From Actinomyces denticolens (GTDB lineage: Bacteria; Actinomycetota; Actinomycetes; Actinomycetales; Actinomycetaceae), in contig NZ_MVIW01000001.1 of NCBI RefSeq assembly GCF_002072185.1, positions 92,861-156,860 on the forward strand: DNA of 64,000 nt, written 5' to 3'. The number at the start of each line of letters is the position of its first letter. The first letter of the stretch is position 1. Positions 52,478 to 62,325 of the stretch are shown here, in pieces. Made by a program: the position numbers and the translations under genes. The notes beneath the pieces are model-generated. The model was not told where the DNA came from. It ran no database searches and saw only the letters and a list, made by a program, of their open reading frames with translations.

Positions 52478-53359
52478 TCACAGGGGCTCGACGGCGAGTG
52501 CGGTCCCCATGGCCATGGTCTCCCCCGCCCCGAGCAGAGCCGCTGAGCGGCCCAGCCGGGCGGTCTCGACGCACACCATCGTCGGGAACTCCTCCTCGGC
52601 CATGTCGGTCAGGGCAGCGGCGCCGCTGCTCCACGGGTTCCAGACGACGGTCTGGGCCGATCCCGCGGGCGAGACCCGCACGCGGCGGCCGAGCGCCGGG
52701 TCGAAGACCGTCGTCGGCGCGCCGGACTCGTAGATCCTGTCCACGGGGCCGCGCACTCCCAGCGGGCCGGCCTGCACCGAGGTGGCGCCCCCGGCCGTCT
52801 TGTCCGTGTACTCGCACCCCTCCAGTCCGATGATCCGCACGGCGGTCACGTCGCCGACCCTCAGGTAGGTGTGCAGCGCCGCCTCCACGCTCCGGGGCGC
52901 CGTCCCCCGGTTGCTGACCGACAGGGACAGCCCCAGCTCCTCCCCCACGCTGATCTCGTAGAGGAGGCTCAGCCCATCGTGCTCGAGGGCCATGAGGACC
53001 CTCACGGAGCCGTCGGGCCGGGTCTCGACGCAGCGCAGTTCCCATTCCATGATCCGGGCCCATCCGTGGGAGGGCCGCCGCGCACCGTCGGGCCCGGAGG
53101 CGAACCAGGGAAGGCACAGGGGCACGCCGCCCCGGATGGCGGTCTCGCCATCGAAAACGGCCTTGCGGGAGGTGAACAGGGCCTCACCGCCGCCCCGGGG
53201 GGCCCATGAGGTCAAGTGCGCGCCGTGGAGGTAGATCTCCGCCGCCCCCGAGGGGGCGTCGACGAGCAGGCGGGGCTGACCGCCCCTGCCCGGTGTCAGG
53301 GCCGCGGCTCGCGGCAGGCGGAAGGGCGGGCGGGAACCGGCACGGCGTGAGGGACTCAT
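52478..53359 (-). CDS. D-hexose-6-phosphate mutarotase (YeaD-like)
   Basis: The product is 293 residues. It belongs to the galactose-mutarotase-like beta-sandwich fold: EIYLHGAHLTSWAP, RGGVPLCLPWFAS, the catalytic-region His in PSHGWAR, AALHTYLRVGDV and the acidic CVETAR. These are typical of glucose-6-phosphate 1-epimerases, which speed anomer exchange. The start is ATG at 53359. The gene is divergent from the AI-2E-type transporter gene across 56 bases. Confidence 0.88.
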   Translation of the reverse strand: MSPSRRAGSRPPFRLPRAAALTPGRGGQPRLLVDAPSGAAEIYLHGAHLTSWAPRGGGEALFTSRKAVFDGETAIRGGVPLCLPWFASGPDGARRPSHGWARIMEWELRCVETRPDGSVRVLMALEHDGLSLLYEISVGEELGLSLSVSNRGTAPRSVEAALHTYLRVGDVTAVRIIGLEGCEYTDKTAGGATSVQAGPLGVRGPVDRIYESGAPTTVFDPALGRRVRVSPAGSAQTVVWNPWSSGAAALTDMAEEEFPTMVCVETARLGRSAALLGAGETMAMGTALAVEPL

Positions 53360-53415
53360 GGCGCCACGCTAGTAGGCTGACCGGGCCCCGTCAGCGAGAG
53401 CGAGACGCAAGGATC

Positions 53416-54759
53416 ATGACGAGTCCCCGAACCCCGGCGCCCCACGGCGCGCCAGACACACCCGACGACGCCCCGGGCGCCCCTGACGCCACGGCGCCGA
53501 TGACCGGGTCGCCCCGCGATCTCGCGGATCGCGAGTCCGCGCCGGTCGGCGAGGAGACGGGCGGGGCCGAGGCGGCCGAACCGTCCGAGGCGGCCACTGC
53601 CGCCGCGGATCCGGCGACCCCGCCCACCGTCGTCGTGGCCTCGAGGCCCACCATCCTGGACGCCCTGCCCCACTGGCTCGTGCGCGGCGGGATCGCGGCC
53701 TGGCTGGGGCTGGGGCTCCTCATCATCATCAGCCTCGTCTTCTTCGCGACCTTCAAGCTCGTCCCGGTGGTCGTCGGTCTGTTCATCGCCCTCGTGTTCA
53801 CCACCCTCCTGCAGCCCCTCGTCTCCTTCTTCGCCCGCGTCATGCCCCGCTACGCGGCGACCTTCCTCGCTCTCGGGGTGGCCGTCGGCGTCGTCGCCGG
53901 CCTCATGTTCTACGTCATCACCTCGGTGACGGACCAGTGGAGCACCCTCGCCGACCAGTTCAACACCGGTATCGACACGATCGTCAACTTCCTCGAGCAC
54001 GGCCCCCTGCCCCTGCACCTGACCGAGGACCAGATCTTCGCCCAGGTGCACAGCCTCGTCGTCAAGGGCCAGGAGTACCTGCGCACCAACGCGCCGACCC
54101 TCGTCTCCGAGGCCCTGGCCAACGCGGGCGCCGTCGTCGATGTCTTCGCCGTGCTCGCCCTCGCCCTGTTCTGCACGATCTTCTTCCTGGCCTCCGGGGG
54201 CCGCATGTGGCGCTGGTTCCTCAACGAGCTGCCCGCCCGCCTGCGCGAGCCCGTCCACCGTGCGGCGGGCGCGGGCTGGTACACCTTCGCCGGCTACGCC
54301 CGGGGCACCGTGCTGGTGGCCGCCACCGACGGCATCATGGCGGGGATCTTCCTGCAGCTCATCGGGATCCCCCTGGCCGCCCCCCTGGGCGTGCTCGTGT
54401 TCATCGGCGCCTTCATCCCGCTGCTCGGCGCGCCGGCGGCCATGGCCGTGGCCATGATCGTGGCCCTGGCCTCCAAGGGCTTCCTGACGATGATCATCGT
54501 GTGCCTGGGCGTGGCGGGCATCGGCCAGATCGAGGGGCACATCCTCCAGCCCCTCATCATGGGCAAGCAGGTCTCGCTGCACCCGGTGGTCGTCATCATC
54601 GGCGTGGCGGTGGGCACCTACTCCGCGGGCCTGCTCGGCGCGGTCATCGCCGTCCCCCTCATCAGCGTCGCCTGGTCGGTCTACTCCGAGCTCCACGTCA
54701 AGGACGCGCCGGTCATCGGGGAGCTGCCCGCCTACTCCGAGATCCGCACGAAGCCCTGA
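53416..54759 (+). CDS. AI-2E family (PerM-like) transporter
   Basis: The product is 447 residues. A disordered acidic N-terminus of ~85 residues (Pro, Asp, Ala, Glu-rich) precedes a membrane region with about eight helices. The pattern of two N-terminal helices, a large external helical segment, and the C-terminal FIGAFIPLLGAPAAM and GHILQPLIMGKQVSLHPVVVI is characteristic of the AI-2E/PerM family (permeases of unknown or varied solutes). A short AAGGA precedes the ATG. It converges with dnaE2. Confidence 0.88.
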   Translation: MTSPRTPAPHGAPDTPDDAPGAPDATAPMTGSPRDLADRESAPVGEETGGAEAAEPSEAATAAADPATPPTVVVASRPTILDALPHWLVRGGIAAWLGLGLLIIISLVFFATFKLVPVVVGLFIALVFTTLLQPLVSFFARVMPRYAATFLALGVAVGVVAGLMFYVITSVTDQWSTLADQFNTGIDTIVNFLEHGPLPLHLTEDQIFAQVHSLVVKGQEYLRTNAPTLVSEALANAGAVVDVFAVLALALFCTIFFLASGGRMWRWFLNELPARLREPVHRAAGAGWYTFAGYARGTVLVAATDGIMAGIFLQLIGIPLAAPLGVLVFIGAFIPLLGAPAAMAVAMIVALASKGFLTMIIVCLGVAGIGQIEGHILQPLIMGKQVSLHPVVVIIGVAVGTYSAGLLGAVIAVPLISVAWSVYSELHVKDAPVIGELPAYSEIRTKP

Positions 54760-54799
54760 GGGCGCCCGGCCGTCGCCCCCGGCCGCCCCGATCGCCCTC
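54758..54799. terminator. Convergent terminator between PerM-like gene and dnaE2
   Basis: GAGGGCG (54758-54764) pairs with CGCCCTC (54793-54799), with two CGGCCG blocks inside that allow a longer, interrupted stem. It lies in the 52-base convergent space and may act in both directions. Confidence 0.45.
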
Positions 54800-54811
54800 G
54801 GGCCCTGCGGA

Positions 54812-57800
54812 TCAGGCCCAGTCGCGGCTCGACGGCGCCACGATCCCGCCCAGGGCCTCCAGATGCTCGCCGATGAGGGCCACGACGCCATCGCCGACCT
54901 CCACCGTCCCGCGCGCCACGAGGGCGCCGGCCCGCCGGCCAATACTCCGGTAGCGGCGCCACATGCCCGCGGAGCACACGACGTTGAGCAGGCCGGTCTC
55001 ATCCTCCAGGTTGAGGAAGATCATCCCCGACGCGGTGCGGGGCCTCTGCCGGTGAGTGACGACCCCGGCCACCCGCACCCGCTGGCCCGCCCGGCGCGCC
55101 ACCTCGGCGATCGTGAGGATGCCGCCCGCCGCCAGTGCCGGGCGGGCGAGGGACATCGGGGAGCGCGATGAGGCCACGCCCGTGAGCCGGATGTCGGCCG
55201 CGGCCTCCTCCGCGGGAGTCATCGGGACCAGCTCCGGCGCGCTCGCGCCGACGGCGGTGCCCGGCAGCGGCGGCTGGGACCAGGCCTCGCCCGGGGAGGG
55301 GGCGTGCCACTGCCCGTTCTCCCCGGCGATCGCCCCCGCCGCCCAGAGGGCCTCGCGCCGATCCACCCCCAGGGACCGCAGCGCCCCGGAGGCGGCCAGG
55401 GACTCCAGCCTCGCCGTCGTCAGCCGCACGCGGCGGGCCAGGTCCGCCAGGTCGGTGAAGGGCCCATGGGACTCCCTCTCTGCCACGATCCGCTCAGCGG
55501 CCCCGCCCAGGCCCTTGACGCGCCCCAGGCCGAGGCGCACGGCCAGGCCCGGATGGGCGTCGACGGGGGCCAGGGCGTGCGGGGAGGGCTCGAGGGGCTC
55601 CCAGTCGGGGCCGTCCGCGGCGGGTCGGCGCTCGACCCCGGCCTCCACCGCCGAGGCGTTGACGTCGGCGGGCAGGACGCGCACACCGTGGCGGCGCGCG
55701 TCGGCCACGAGCGTGGCGGGCGACCAGAAGCCCATGGGCTGGGCGCCCAGGATGCCGGCGTAGAAGTCCTCGGGCCGACGGGCCTTGAGCCAGGCGGAGG
55801 CGTAGACGAGGTAGGCGAAGGAGAAGGCGTGGGACTCGGGGAAGCCGAAATCCGCGAAGCCCCTCAGTTGGGCGAAGACGGACTCGGCGTCGGCCCGGCT
55901 CACCCCGCGCCGTGTCATGCCGTCCACGAGCCGGGCGTGCAGGGCCTCCATGCGCTCGGCCGAGCGCTTGGCGCCCATCGCCTGGCGCAGGGCATCGGCC
56001 TCGGCGGGGGTGAATCCGGCGGCGTCGATGGCGATCTGCATGAGCTGCTCCTGGAACAGGGGCACGCCCAGGGTCTTGGCCAGGGCGGGCTTGAGGGATT
56101 CGTGGAGGTAGGTGATGGGCTCACGGCCGAGCTGGCGCCGGATGTAGGGGCTCACGGCATTGCCCTGGATGGGGCCGGGGCGGATGAGGGCGACCTCGAC
56201 GACGATGTCGTAGAAGGTCTCGGGGCGCAGCCTCGGCAGGGTGGCCATCTGGGCGCGCGACTCGACCTGGAAGACGCCCACGGTGTCCGCTGCCTGAAGG
56301 AGCCGGTAGACCGCCGGGTCCTCCTCGGGCAGGGTGTGCAGGTCCCAGGGGCGGCCGACCTTCGCCGCGCGGAGCTCTCCCCCGGGCGCGAGCTCGGGCA
56401 CGGTCTCCCCACGGGCGGCCAGGCTGGTGAAGGCCAGGCGCAGCGCGGTGAGCATCCCCAGGCCGAGCAGGTCGAACTTGACCAGCCCGGCGTCGGCGCA
56501 GTCGTCCTTGTCCCATTGCAGGACGGTGCGCCCCTCCTTGGCGGCCCAGCGCACGGGGCAGACCTCGGTGATGGGGCGGTCGGCCAGGACCATGCCGCCG
56601 GAGTGGATGCCCAGGTGGCGGGGCAGGCGCAGGAGGGACTCGGCGACGTCGAGGACCTGGGCGGGGACGCCGTCGTCGCCGCCCGCCGCGCCCTCGGCCA
56701 GGTCCGTGCGCACGGTGGACCAGCGGTCCATGAGGCGCGCCCACCGGTCCTGGAGCCCACTGGGGTGACCCAGGGCCCGGGCGGCGTCGCGCACGGCCGA
56801 GCGCGGCCGGTAGGAGATGACGTTGGCGACCTGCGCGGCGTACTCGCGCCCGTAGCGGGCGTAGACGTGCTGGATGACCTCCTCGCGGCGGCAGGCCTCG
56901 ATATCCAGATCGATATCCGGGTAGCCCTTGCGCCCCGGGGACAGGAAGCGCTCGAAGAGCATCTTGTGGCGCACGGCGTCCACCGCCGTGATGCCCAGGG
57001 CGTAGCAGACGGCGGAGTTGGCGGCGCTGCCGCGCCCCTGGCACAGGATGCCGGCCTCAGCGCAGAAGTCGACGATGGAGCGCACGATGAGGAAGTATCC
57101 GGGGAAGCCGAGGGACTCGATGACGTCGAGCTCGTGCGACAGGGTCCTCCAGGCCTCGGGCTCCTCGCCCGGGGAGCCGTAGCGCTCCAGGGCGCCGCGC
57201 CGGGTGAGCTCGCGGAGCCAGGTGGCGGGGGTGTGCCCCTCGGGGACGGGCGGGATGGGCAGGTCGGGGACGACGAGGGCGAGGTCGAAGGCCAGGTCCG
57301 CCCCGATATCCGCCGCGGTGTCGACGGCGGCCGGATCACGGCGGTGCAGGCGCGCCATCTGCTCGGGGCCGCGCAGGTGGCGGCCGACAGCGGGCAGGTG
57401 TCCGCGCGCGGAGTCCAGGTCGGTGGCCAGTCGTGTGGCGATGAGCACATCGGCCAGGCGGGAATCCGCCGGGCGGGCGCAGCGCACGGCGCCGGTGGCC
57501 ACGAGCGGCAGGCGGTGGGCGCGGGCCAGGGAGCCCAGGGCCTCGGTCAGCGGCGCGTCGGTGAAGGACCCGTCGAGCGAGAGCTCCACGGCGACGCCGT
57601 CGGGCCCGAGGAGGTCGACGAGCCGGCCCAGGGCCGCGTCAGCCGCCACCAGGCTCCACTCGGTGGGGCGGTGCGGGTCCCCCAGGGCCCGGCGCAGAGG
57701 GCCGTTGGCGGTGCCGGTCAGAGCCAGGATCCCCCCGCCCTCCAGGGCCGCGGCGAGTTCCGGGAGGCGGTGGGAGGGCTCCTCCCGCCTCCCGGCGGCG

Positions 57801-58102
57801 AGGTTGTGATGGGAGACAGCGGCGGCGAGGCGCCGGTACCCGCGGGGGTCCCGGGCGAGGATCGGCAGGTGGGAGGCATCATCGAGGGCGAGCTCGGCGC
57901 CGTGGATGGTGGGGACGCCGTGGGCGCGCCCGGCCCGCGCGTGCTTGACGATGCCGGGCATGCCGTCATGATCGGTCAGGGCCAGGGCCTCCAGGCCGAG
58001 CTCGGCGGCCGCGGCGGCGAGGTCCTCGGGCTCATTGGCGCCGTCGAGGAAGGAGTAGGCCGAATGAGCGTGGAGCTCGGCGTAGCGGTGCGCGGACGGC
58101 AC
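54812..58102 (-). CDS. dnaE2: Error-prone DNA polymerase III alpha subunit DnaE2
   Basis: DnaE2 carries out mutagenic translesion synthesis together with ImuA' and ImuB. The 1096-residue product has an N-terminal PHP domain (YAELHAHSAYSFLDGANEPEDL in part; LTDHDGMPGI), the C-family catalytic block YPDIDLDIE with the active-site aspartates, and a C-terminal OB fold (VRVAGVVTHRQRPRTASGM). The length suits DnaE2 rather than the ~1180 residues of DnaE1. The GTG at 58102 is chosen since GGAGG lies 8 bases before it. A partial LexA box lies 25 bases upstream. The other mutasome genes are 2.5 kb away on the same strand. Confidence 0.95.
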   Translation of the reverse strand: MPSAHRYAELHAHSAYSFLDGANEPEDLAAAAAELGLEALALTDHDGMPGIVKHARAGRAHGVPTIHGAELALDDASHLPILARDPRGYRRLAAAVSHHNLAAGRREEPSHRLPELAAALEGGGILALTGTANGPLRRALGDPHRPTEWSLVAADAALGRLVDLLGPDGVAVELSLDGSFTDAPLTEALGSLARAHRLPLVATGAVRCARPADSRLADVLIATRLATDLDSARGHLPAVGRHLRGPEQMARLHRRDPAAVDTAADIGADLAFDLALVVPDLPIPPVPEGHTPATWLRELTRRGALERYGSPGEEPEAWRTLSHELDVIESLGFPGYFLIVRSIVDFCAEAGILCQGRGSAANSAVCYALGITAVDAVRHKMLFERFLSPGRKGYPDIDLDIEACRREEVIQHVYARYGREYAAQVANVISYRPRSAVRDAARALGHPSGLQDRWARLMDRWSTVRTDLAEGAAGGDDGVPAQVLDVAESLLRLPRHLGIHSGGMVLADRPITEVCPVRWAAKEGRTVLQWDKDDCADAGLVKFDLLGLGMLTALRLAFTSLAARGETVPELAPGGELRAAKVGRPWDLHTLPEEDPAVYRLLQAADTVGVFQVESRAQMATLPRLRPETFYDIVVEVALIRPGPIQGNAVSPYIRRQLGREPITYLHESLKPALAKTLGVPLFQEQLMQIAIDAAGFTPAEADALRQAMGAKRSAERMEALHARLVDGMTRRGVSRADAESVFAQLRGFADFGFPESHAFSFAYLVYASAWLKARRPEDFYAGILGAQPMGFWSPATLVADARRHGVRVLPADVNASAVEAGVERRPAADGPDWEPLEPSPHALAPVDAHPGLAVRLGLGRVKGLGGAAERIVAERESHGPFTDLADLARRVRLTTARLESLAASGALRSLGVDRREALWAAGAIAGENGQWHAPSPGEAWSQPPLPGTAVGASAPELVPMTPAEEAAADIRLTGVASSRSPMSLARPALAAGGILTIAEVARRAGQRVRVAGVVTHRQRPRTASGMIFLNLEDETGLLNVVCSAGMWRRYRSIGRRAGALVARGTVEVGDGVVALIGEHLEALGGIVAPSSRDWA

Positions 58103-58126
58103 GGGCACTCCTCCCGGGCGACGGAT

Positions 58127-58142
58127 TCGAACAGGTGTACAG
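58127..58142 (-). promoter_or_regulatory. Partial SOS box before dnaE2
   Basis: TCGAAC-AGGT-GTACAG keeps one perfect half of the actinobacterial LexA consensus (TCGAAC-N4-GTTCGA) and three of six positions of the other half. Its place 25 bases before the start fits damage control, but binding is less sure than for the imuA' box. Confidence 0.45.
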
Positions 58143-58284
58143 AATAGCGCGCTCGCCATGACGGCGCCGAGGCGGCCCCGTGAGACAATCCCCGTCGTTC
58201 ACCCGCGGAGTGGTTACTGTGCCCGCGCCCCCAATGTCGGCGACTCATCCCTGAGCGCCCCACCACCTCGATCCAGGATCCAGC

Positions 58285-59766
58285 ATGACCGATTCCCAGC
58301 CCGCGGGCGCCGCAGCCCCCGACGGAGAGCAGGGCGAGCCCCAGGAGCTGCGCCGCAGCCTTCTCAGCCGCCACCTCACCATGATCTCGATCGGCGGTGC
58401 GATCGGCACCGGCCTGTTCGTCGCCTCCGGCGCCACCATCTCCCAGGCGGGCCCCGGCGGCGCGCTCGTGGCCTACGCCGCCGTCGGCATCATGGTGTGG
58501 CTCATCATGCAGTCCCTGGGCGAGATGGCCGCCTACCTGCCGGTGGCCGGTTCCTTCGGCGAGTACGGGACGCGCTTCGTCTCCCGCTCCTTCGGCTTCG
58601 CGATCGGCTGGAACTACTGGTTCAACTGGGCGATCACCGTGGCCGCCGAGCTCGTGGCGGCGGCGCTGGTGATGAAGTACTGGCTGCCGGACGTCCCCTC
58701 CCTGGTCTGGTCGGCCCTCTTCCTCGTCATCCTGTTCACCATCAACGCCCTGAGCGCCCGCGCCTACGGGGAGTCCGAGTTCCTCTTCGCCTCGATCAAG
58801 GTGGTCGCCGTCATCGTCTTCCTCATCCTCGGCACGGCGATGATCGCCGGGATCCTGGGCGGCCCCAGCCCGGGCACGGCGAACTGGACCACGGGCGAGG
58901 CGCCCTTCGTGGGCGGCGGCGAGGGGATCCTCCTCGTCCTCCTCGTGGCCGGCTACTCCTTCCAGGGCACTGAGCTCATCGGGACGGCCGCGGGCGAGGC
59001 GGAGAACCCCGAGCGCACCATCCCCCGCGCCATCCGCACGATCTTCTGGCGCATCCTGCTGTTCTACATCGGGGCGATCGCCGTCATCGGCTTCCTCATC
59101 CCCTACACCGACCCCAATCTGCTCGACTCCTCGGAGTCCAACATCTCGGTGTCCCCCTTCACGCTCGTCTTCGAACGAGCGGGCATCCTGGGGGCCGCCT
59201 CGGTCATCAACGCGATCATCCTCACCTCCGTGCTCTCAGCGGGCACCTCCGGCCTGTACTCCTCCACCCGGATGCTCTTCGCGCTGGCCGAGCGCGGGCA
59301 CGCCCCGCGCTTCCTCACGCGACTATCCTCCCACCAGGTGCCGATGAACGCGCTCGTGGCCACGTCCCTCGTGGGCCTGGCGGGCTTCATCACCTCCCTC
59401 ATCGGCGACGGCGCCGCCTACGAGTTCCTGCTCACCCTGTCCGCCCTGGCGGGCTTCATCACCTGGGCGGGCATCTCCTGGTGCCACTGGCGCTTCCGCA
59501 TGGCCCTCAAGGCGCAGGGGCGGCCGCTGACCGACCTTCCCTACCGGGCCCGGTTCTTCCCCGCAGGCGCCATCGTGGCCCTGCTGGCCTGCATCGCCAT
59601 CATCGTCGGACAGGCCTACGGGCCGATCACCAGCGGGGACTCCCTGGGAAAGATCCTCATGCCCTACATCGGCGTCCCGGTGTTCCTGGCCCTGTGGTGG
59701 GGGCACAAGCTCGTCACCCACGCCCCCACCGTGGACCCCGCGCAGGCGGACCTGGAGCGCAAGTAG
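58285..59766 (+). CDS. Amino acid permease, APC superfamily (LysP-like)
   Basis: The product is 493 residues with 12 membrane helices. The first helix region MISIGGAIGTGLFVASGATI, the SLGEMAAYLPVAGSFGEYGTRF block, GYSFQGTELIGTAAGEAENPERTIPRAI and the loop FALAERGHAPRF are typical of the amino-acid transporter family that includes LysP and AroP. Lysine or another cationic or aromatic amino acid is the likely substrate, which I cannot settle. The gene lies between the two halves of the DNA-damage module and is read away from dnaE2. Confidence 0.9.
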   Translation: MTDSQPAGAAAPDGEQGEPQELRRSLLSRHLTMISIGGAIGTGLFVASGATISQAGPGGALVAYAAVGIMVWLIMQSLGEMAAYLPVAGSFGEYGTRFVSRSFGFAIGWNYWFNWAITVAAELVAAALVMKYWLPDVPSLVWSALFLVILFTINALSARAYGESEFLFASIKVVAVIVFLILGTAMIAGILGGPSPGTANWTTGEAPFVGGGEGILLVLLVAGYSFQGTELIGTAAGEAENPERTIPRAIRTIFWRILLFYIGAIAVIGFLIPYTDPNLLDSSESNISVSPFTLVFERAGILGAASVINAIILTSVLSAGTSGLYSSTRMLFALAERGHAPRFLTRLSSHQVPMNALVATSLVGLAGFITSLIGDGAAYEFLLTLSALAGFITWAGISWCHWRFRMALKAQGRPLTDLPYRARFFPAGAIVALLACIAIIVGQAYGPITSGDSLGKILMPYIGVPVFLALWWGHKLVTHAPTVDPAQADLERK

Positions 59767-59828
59767 GCCGCGAGGCGCGGGCGGCACCCGCACAGCGGGG
59801 TCACAGCACGAGCCCCTAGAGTTCTCGG

Positions 59829-60563
59829 GTGCGACTCCTCCTGCCGACGCTCCCGGAAGCCTCATTGCGGGCCCTGCCATCGAGGCGGGCCATCGCCTGG
59901 ACGATGGCGGTGGCGCTCGCCGTCTTCACCGCCGCGGCGGTCGCCACGCTCACTGTCGACGGCGGCGGGGGCGCCGGTACGGGCGCCCCCGGCCAGAGCC
60001 TGGCCATCGACCTGTGGGCGGCCAGGCGGACGGCCTCGTTGCGCGCCCCCGCGCTCACACCCCTCGCCTGGTCCCTCACCCATGCGGGAGGGACGATCGG
60101 CCTGACAGTCCTCACATCGGCGATCGCCCCCGCGCTGATCCTGCGGGGCCGTGGGGCGCAGGCGGTCATCCTGGTGGCCTCCATGAGCGGCGCGTCCATC
60201 CTCACCCTCGCGCTCAAGGAAGTCTTCAACCGCCCGCGCCTGGGCGCCGAGTTCCGCCTGGGCCCACCCCCGCGCACTGCGGCCTTCCCCTCGGGGCACT
60301 CCCTCAACACCGCGGTTCTCATGGCTCTTCTGGCGGGATTCGTCCTCATCTCAGCGGCTTCGCGGGCAGCCCGGGCCGGCGCCGTGGCGGCGGCCCTGGT
60401 GGTCACGGCCGCCGTGGGCGCCTCCCGCGCCTACCTCGGCTACCACCGCCTCACGGAGATCCTGGCGGGCTGGGCCCTGGGACTCGCATGGGCCTGCGCC
60501 ACAGCGCTCGTGGTCATCGCACTCAGTCGTCAGCGGTCGCGCTGCGCCATCGTCCGCTCGTAG
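59829..60563 (+). CDS. PAP2-family membrane phosphatase
   Basis: The product is 244 residues with six membrane helices. The three phosphatase motifs are KEVFNRPRL (K-x6-RP), PSGH, and SRAYLGYHRLTE (SR-x5-H-x3-D/E). In the last, Glu replaces the usual Asp, which may lower activity. Family members dephosphorylate lipid phosphates such as undecaprenyl pyrophosphate or phosphatidate. GTG start at 59829, 62 bases after the permease gene. Confidence 0.88.
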   Translation: MRLLLPTLPEASLRALPSRRAIAWTMAVALAVFTAAAVATLTVDGGGGAGTGAPGQSLAIDLWAARRTASLRAPALTPLAWSLTHAGGTIGLTVLTSAIAPALILRGRGAQAVILVASMSGASILTLALKEVFNRPRLGAEFRLGPPPRTAAFPSGHSLNTAVLMALLAGFVLISAASRAARAGAVAAALVVTAAVGASRAYLGYHRLTEILAGWALGLAWACATALVVIALSRQRSRCAIVRS

Positions 60564-60592
60564 GCCAGTCGCAGCCGGCTCCAGCCGACTGC

Positions 60593-60610
60593 GGCCGACC
60601 GTGGTCGGCC
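60593..60610. terminator. Hairpin between PAP2 and imuB
   Basis: A perfect 8-bp stem GGCCGACC/GGTCGGCC (60593-60600 with 60603-60610) lies in the convergent space. A second pairing CAGTCG/CGACTG (60566-60571 with 60586-60591) lies just before it. Possible terminators for both genes. Confidence 0.4.
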
Positions 60611-60624
60611 ACGGCCCCTCGCGG

Positions 60625-62325
60625 TCAGTCGTAGACGGCGTCGACCCACCACCTCCCGGAGCGCTCCAGGAGCAGGGGCGGGCCGCAGCGGCGGGTCACC
60701 TGCAGGTAGGCGCGCCGGTGGGCGCCGGGCCCCCACCAGCCCTCGTCGATGGCCCAGGGCCCGGCCCAGGCGAGGACCTCATCGCTCCCGTCCCACTCCG
60801 AGCGCGGGCCCCCCGGTTCCCCGATGCGGATGGTGGCGGGGGCGCCGTCGAGGGCCCCCTGGGCGTCGACGCCGATCTCCTCCCCCGCGGCATCGGCGAG
60901 GAGCGCGGGCACGCGGCGGGCGGGGACGGTGGCGGGGCTCGGCTCCGGGAGCATCCCCGCCCAGGGCGGCGGCCCCCCGCGCGCGGCGCCGCCGGGACGC
61001 CCCGCCGAGGAGGGGCCGGGGGGTGGCTCATCCCAGCCGATGAGGCGGACGCGGGAGCGCGGGTCCCGCCCGGGGACGAGGCGGGGGGTCAGCACCCCGC
61101 CGGCCCCGAGGAGGGACTCGACGCGCTCGGCGGCCCTGCGGGCGAGGCGCTGCCCCCGCTCGCCCGGGGATCCCCACAGCCCCTCCTGGTAGGCGCCGGC
61201 GGTGACGGGATCGAGGGCGGTCAGGCGCAGGAGGGTCAGGGGCGCGGCGGGAGGGCGGCCGGAGCGGCCGGCCAGCCAGCCCTCGATCTGCCAGCGGACG
61301 CGGTCCGTGGTCTGGGCGGGGTCCGGGAAGGAGTCGAGCATCCAGGAGCGGGCGAGCTCGGAGCCGTCCTCGCAGGCGGCCTCGATGAGGAGGCGCCCGG
61401 CGCCCAGGCCGGCGCCCATCAGACGCGCCGAGAGCCGCTCGGCGAGCCCACGGGCCGCGAAGGCGGCGGCGTCGGCCCGCTCGATGGGCGGGTCGAATCC
61501 CTTCTCGACGCTGAGGTCCGCCCGGGGGCGCGCGGCCCGGGGGGCGTCGTGCGCCTCGGCGCCGGCCAGGACGTGGAGGCGCTCCCCGGCGAGCCCGAAT
61601 CGCGCGGCGATATCCCGGCGCGGGAGGCCGGCCAGCTCTCCCAGGCGGTGGACACCCAGGCGCGAGAGCGTCTCGATGACGGCCCGCGCCTCCTGCCCCA
61701 CCGCGCGTGAGGTCAGGCAGGTCAGAGCGGATTCCAACGGCCAGGGGGACAGGAAGGCGGCGGTGGCTCCGGGGGAGACGATGATGCCGCGCCGGGCGGC
61801 GAGGACGGCCCCGAGGAGGGAGTCGGCGATGCCGACCTGGCACTCGACACCGACCCCCTGGGCGACGGCCTCGACGATGGCCTCGGCGAGGGGCTCCTCT
61901 CCCCCGGCCCAGGCGGCGGGGCCGCGAGCACCGGACAGGGCCAGGCCGGGCCGCATGACCGAGGGGTCGGCCAGGACAGTGCCCAGGGCCTCCATGACGC
62001 CCTCGAAGGCTCGGGCCTCCCGCTCGGGGCACGGGGGGATGATGGCCAGGCCGGGGCACAGGGACCGGGCCAGGCGCAGGCGCATCCCGACGCCCACGCC
62101 GGCGGCCCGCGCCGCTGGGGAGGCGGCGACGACGCCCCGGGCGCCGATGACGGCGACGGGCCCGGTGGCCGGATCGGGCGGGGGCTCTCCGGCTCCCCGG
62201 CGGGTCCGGGGCTGATCGCGTCCCTGGAGGGTGAGGGCGACGACGGGCCAGTCGGGGACCCATACGGCGAGGAGTCGCGGGGCGGCGTGAGCCGGGGACG
62301 ACGAGGGGGCGATGGGCGGGCTCAT
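60625..62325 (-). CDS. imuB: DNA-damage mutasome protein ImuB (inactive Y-family polymerase)
   Basis: ImuB is a Y-family polymerase relative without polymerase activity that links DnaE2 and ImuA' to the beta clamp. The 566-residue product starts RLLAVWVPDWPVVALTLQG, where catalytic Y-family proteins have a DMDAFFAS-type acidic motif, so the metal-binding acids are lost as expected. The little-finger region and the ImuB C-terminal signature (GPWAIDEGWWGPG..., GRWWVDAVYD) are present. The ATG at 62325 overlaps the imuA' TGA as ATGA, so the two are co-translated. LexA control comes from the box upstream of imuA'. Confidence 0.93.
   Translation of the reverse strand: MSPPIAPSSSPAHAAPRLLAVWVPDWPVVALTLQGRDQPRTRRGAGEPPPDPATGPVAVIGARGVVAASPAARAAGVGVGMRLRLARSLCPGLAIIPPCPEREARAFEGVMEALGTVLADPSVMRPGLALSGARGPAAWAGGEEPLAEAIVEAVAQGVGVECQVGIADSLLGAVLAARRGIIVSPGATAAFLSPWPLESALTCLTSRAVGQEARAVIETLSRLGVHRLGELAGLPRRDIAARFGLAGERLHVLAGAEAHDAPRAARPRADLSVEKGFDPPIERADAAAFAARGLAERLSARLMGAGLGAGRLLIEAACEDGSELARSWMLDSFPDPAQTTDRVRWQIEGWLAGRSGRPPAAPLTLLRLTALDPVTAGAYQEGLWGSPGERGQRLARRAAERVESLLGAGGVLTPRLVPGRDPRSRVRLIGWDEPPPGPSSAGRPGGAARGGPPPWAGMLPEPSPATVPARRVPALLADAAGEEIGVDAQGALDGAPATIRIGEPGGPRSEWDGSDEVLAWAGPWAIDEGWWGPGAHRRAYLQVTRRCGPPLLLERSGRWWVDAVYD

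Noticed and set aside
58160..58284. Possible lysine riboswitch before the amino-acid permease
   Set aside because: The 125-base leader shows no recognisable aptamer core and is too short for a lysine riboswitch.
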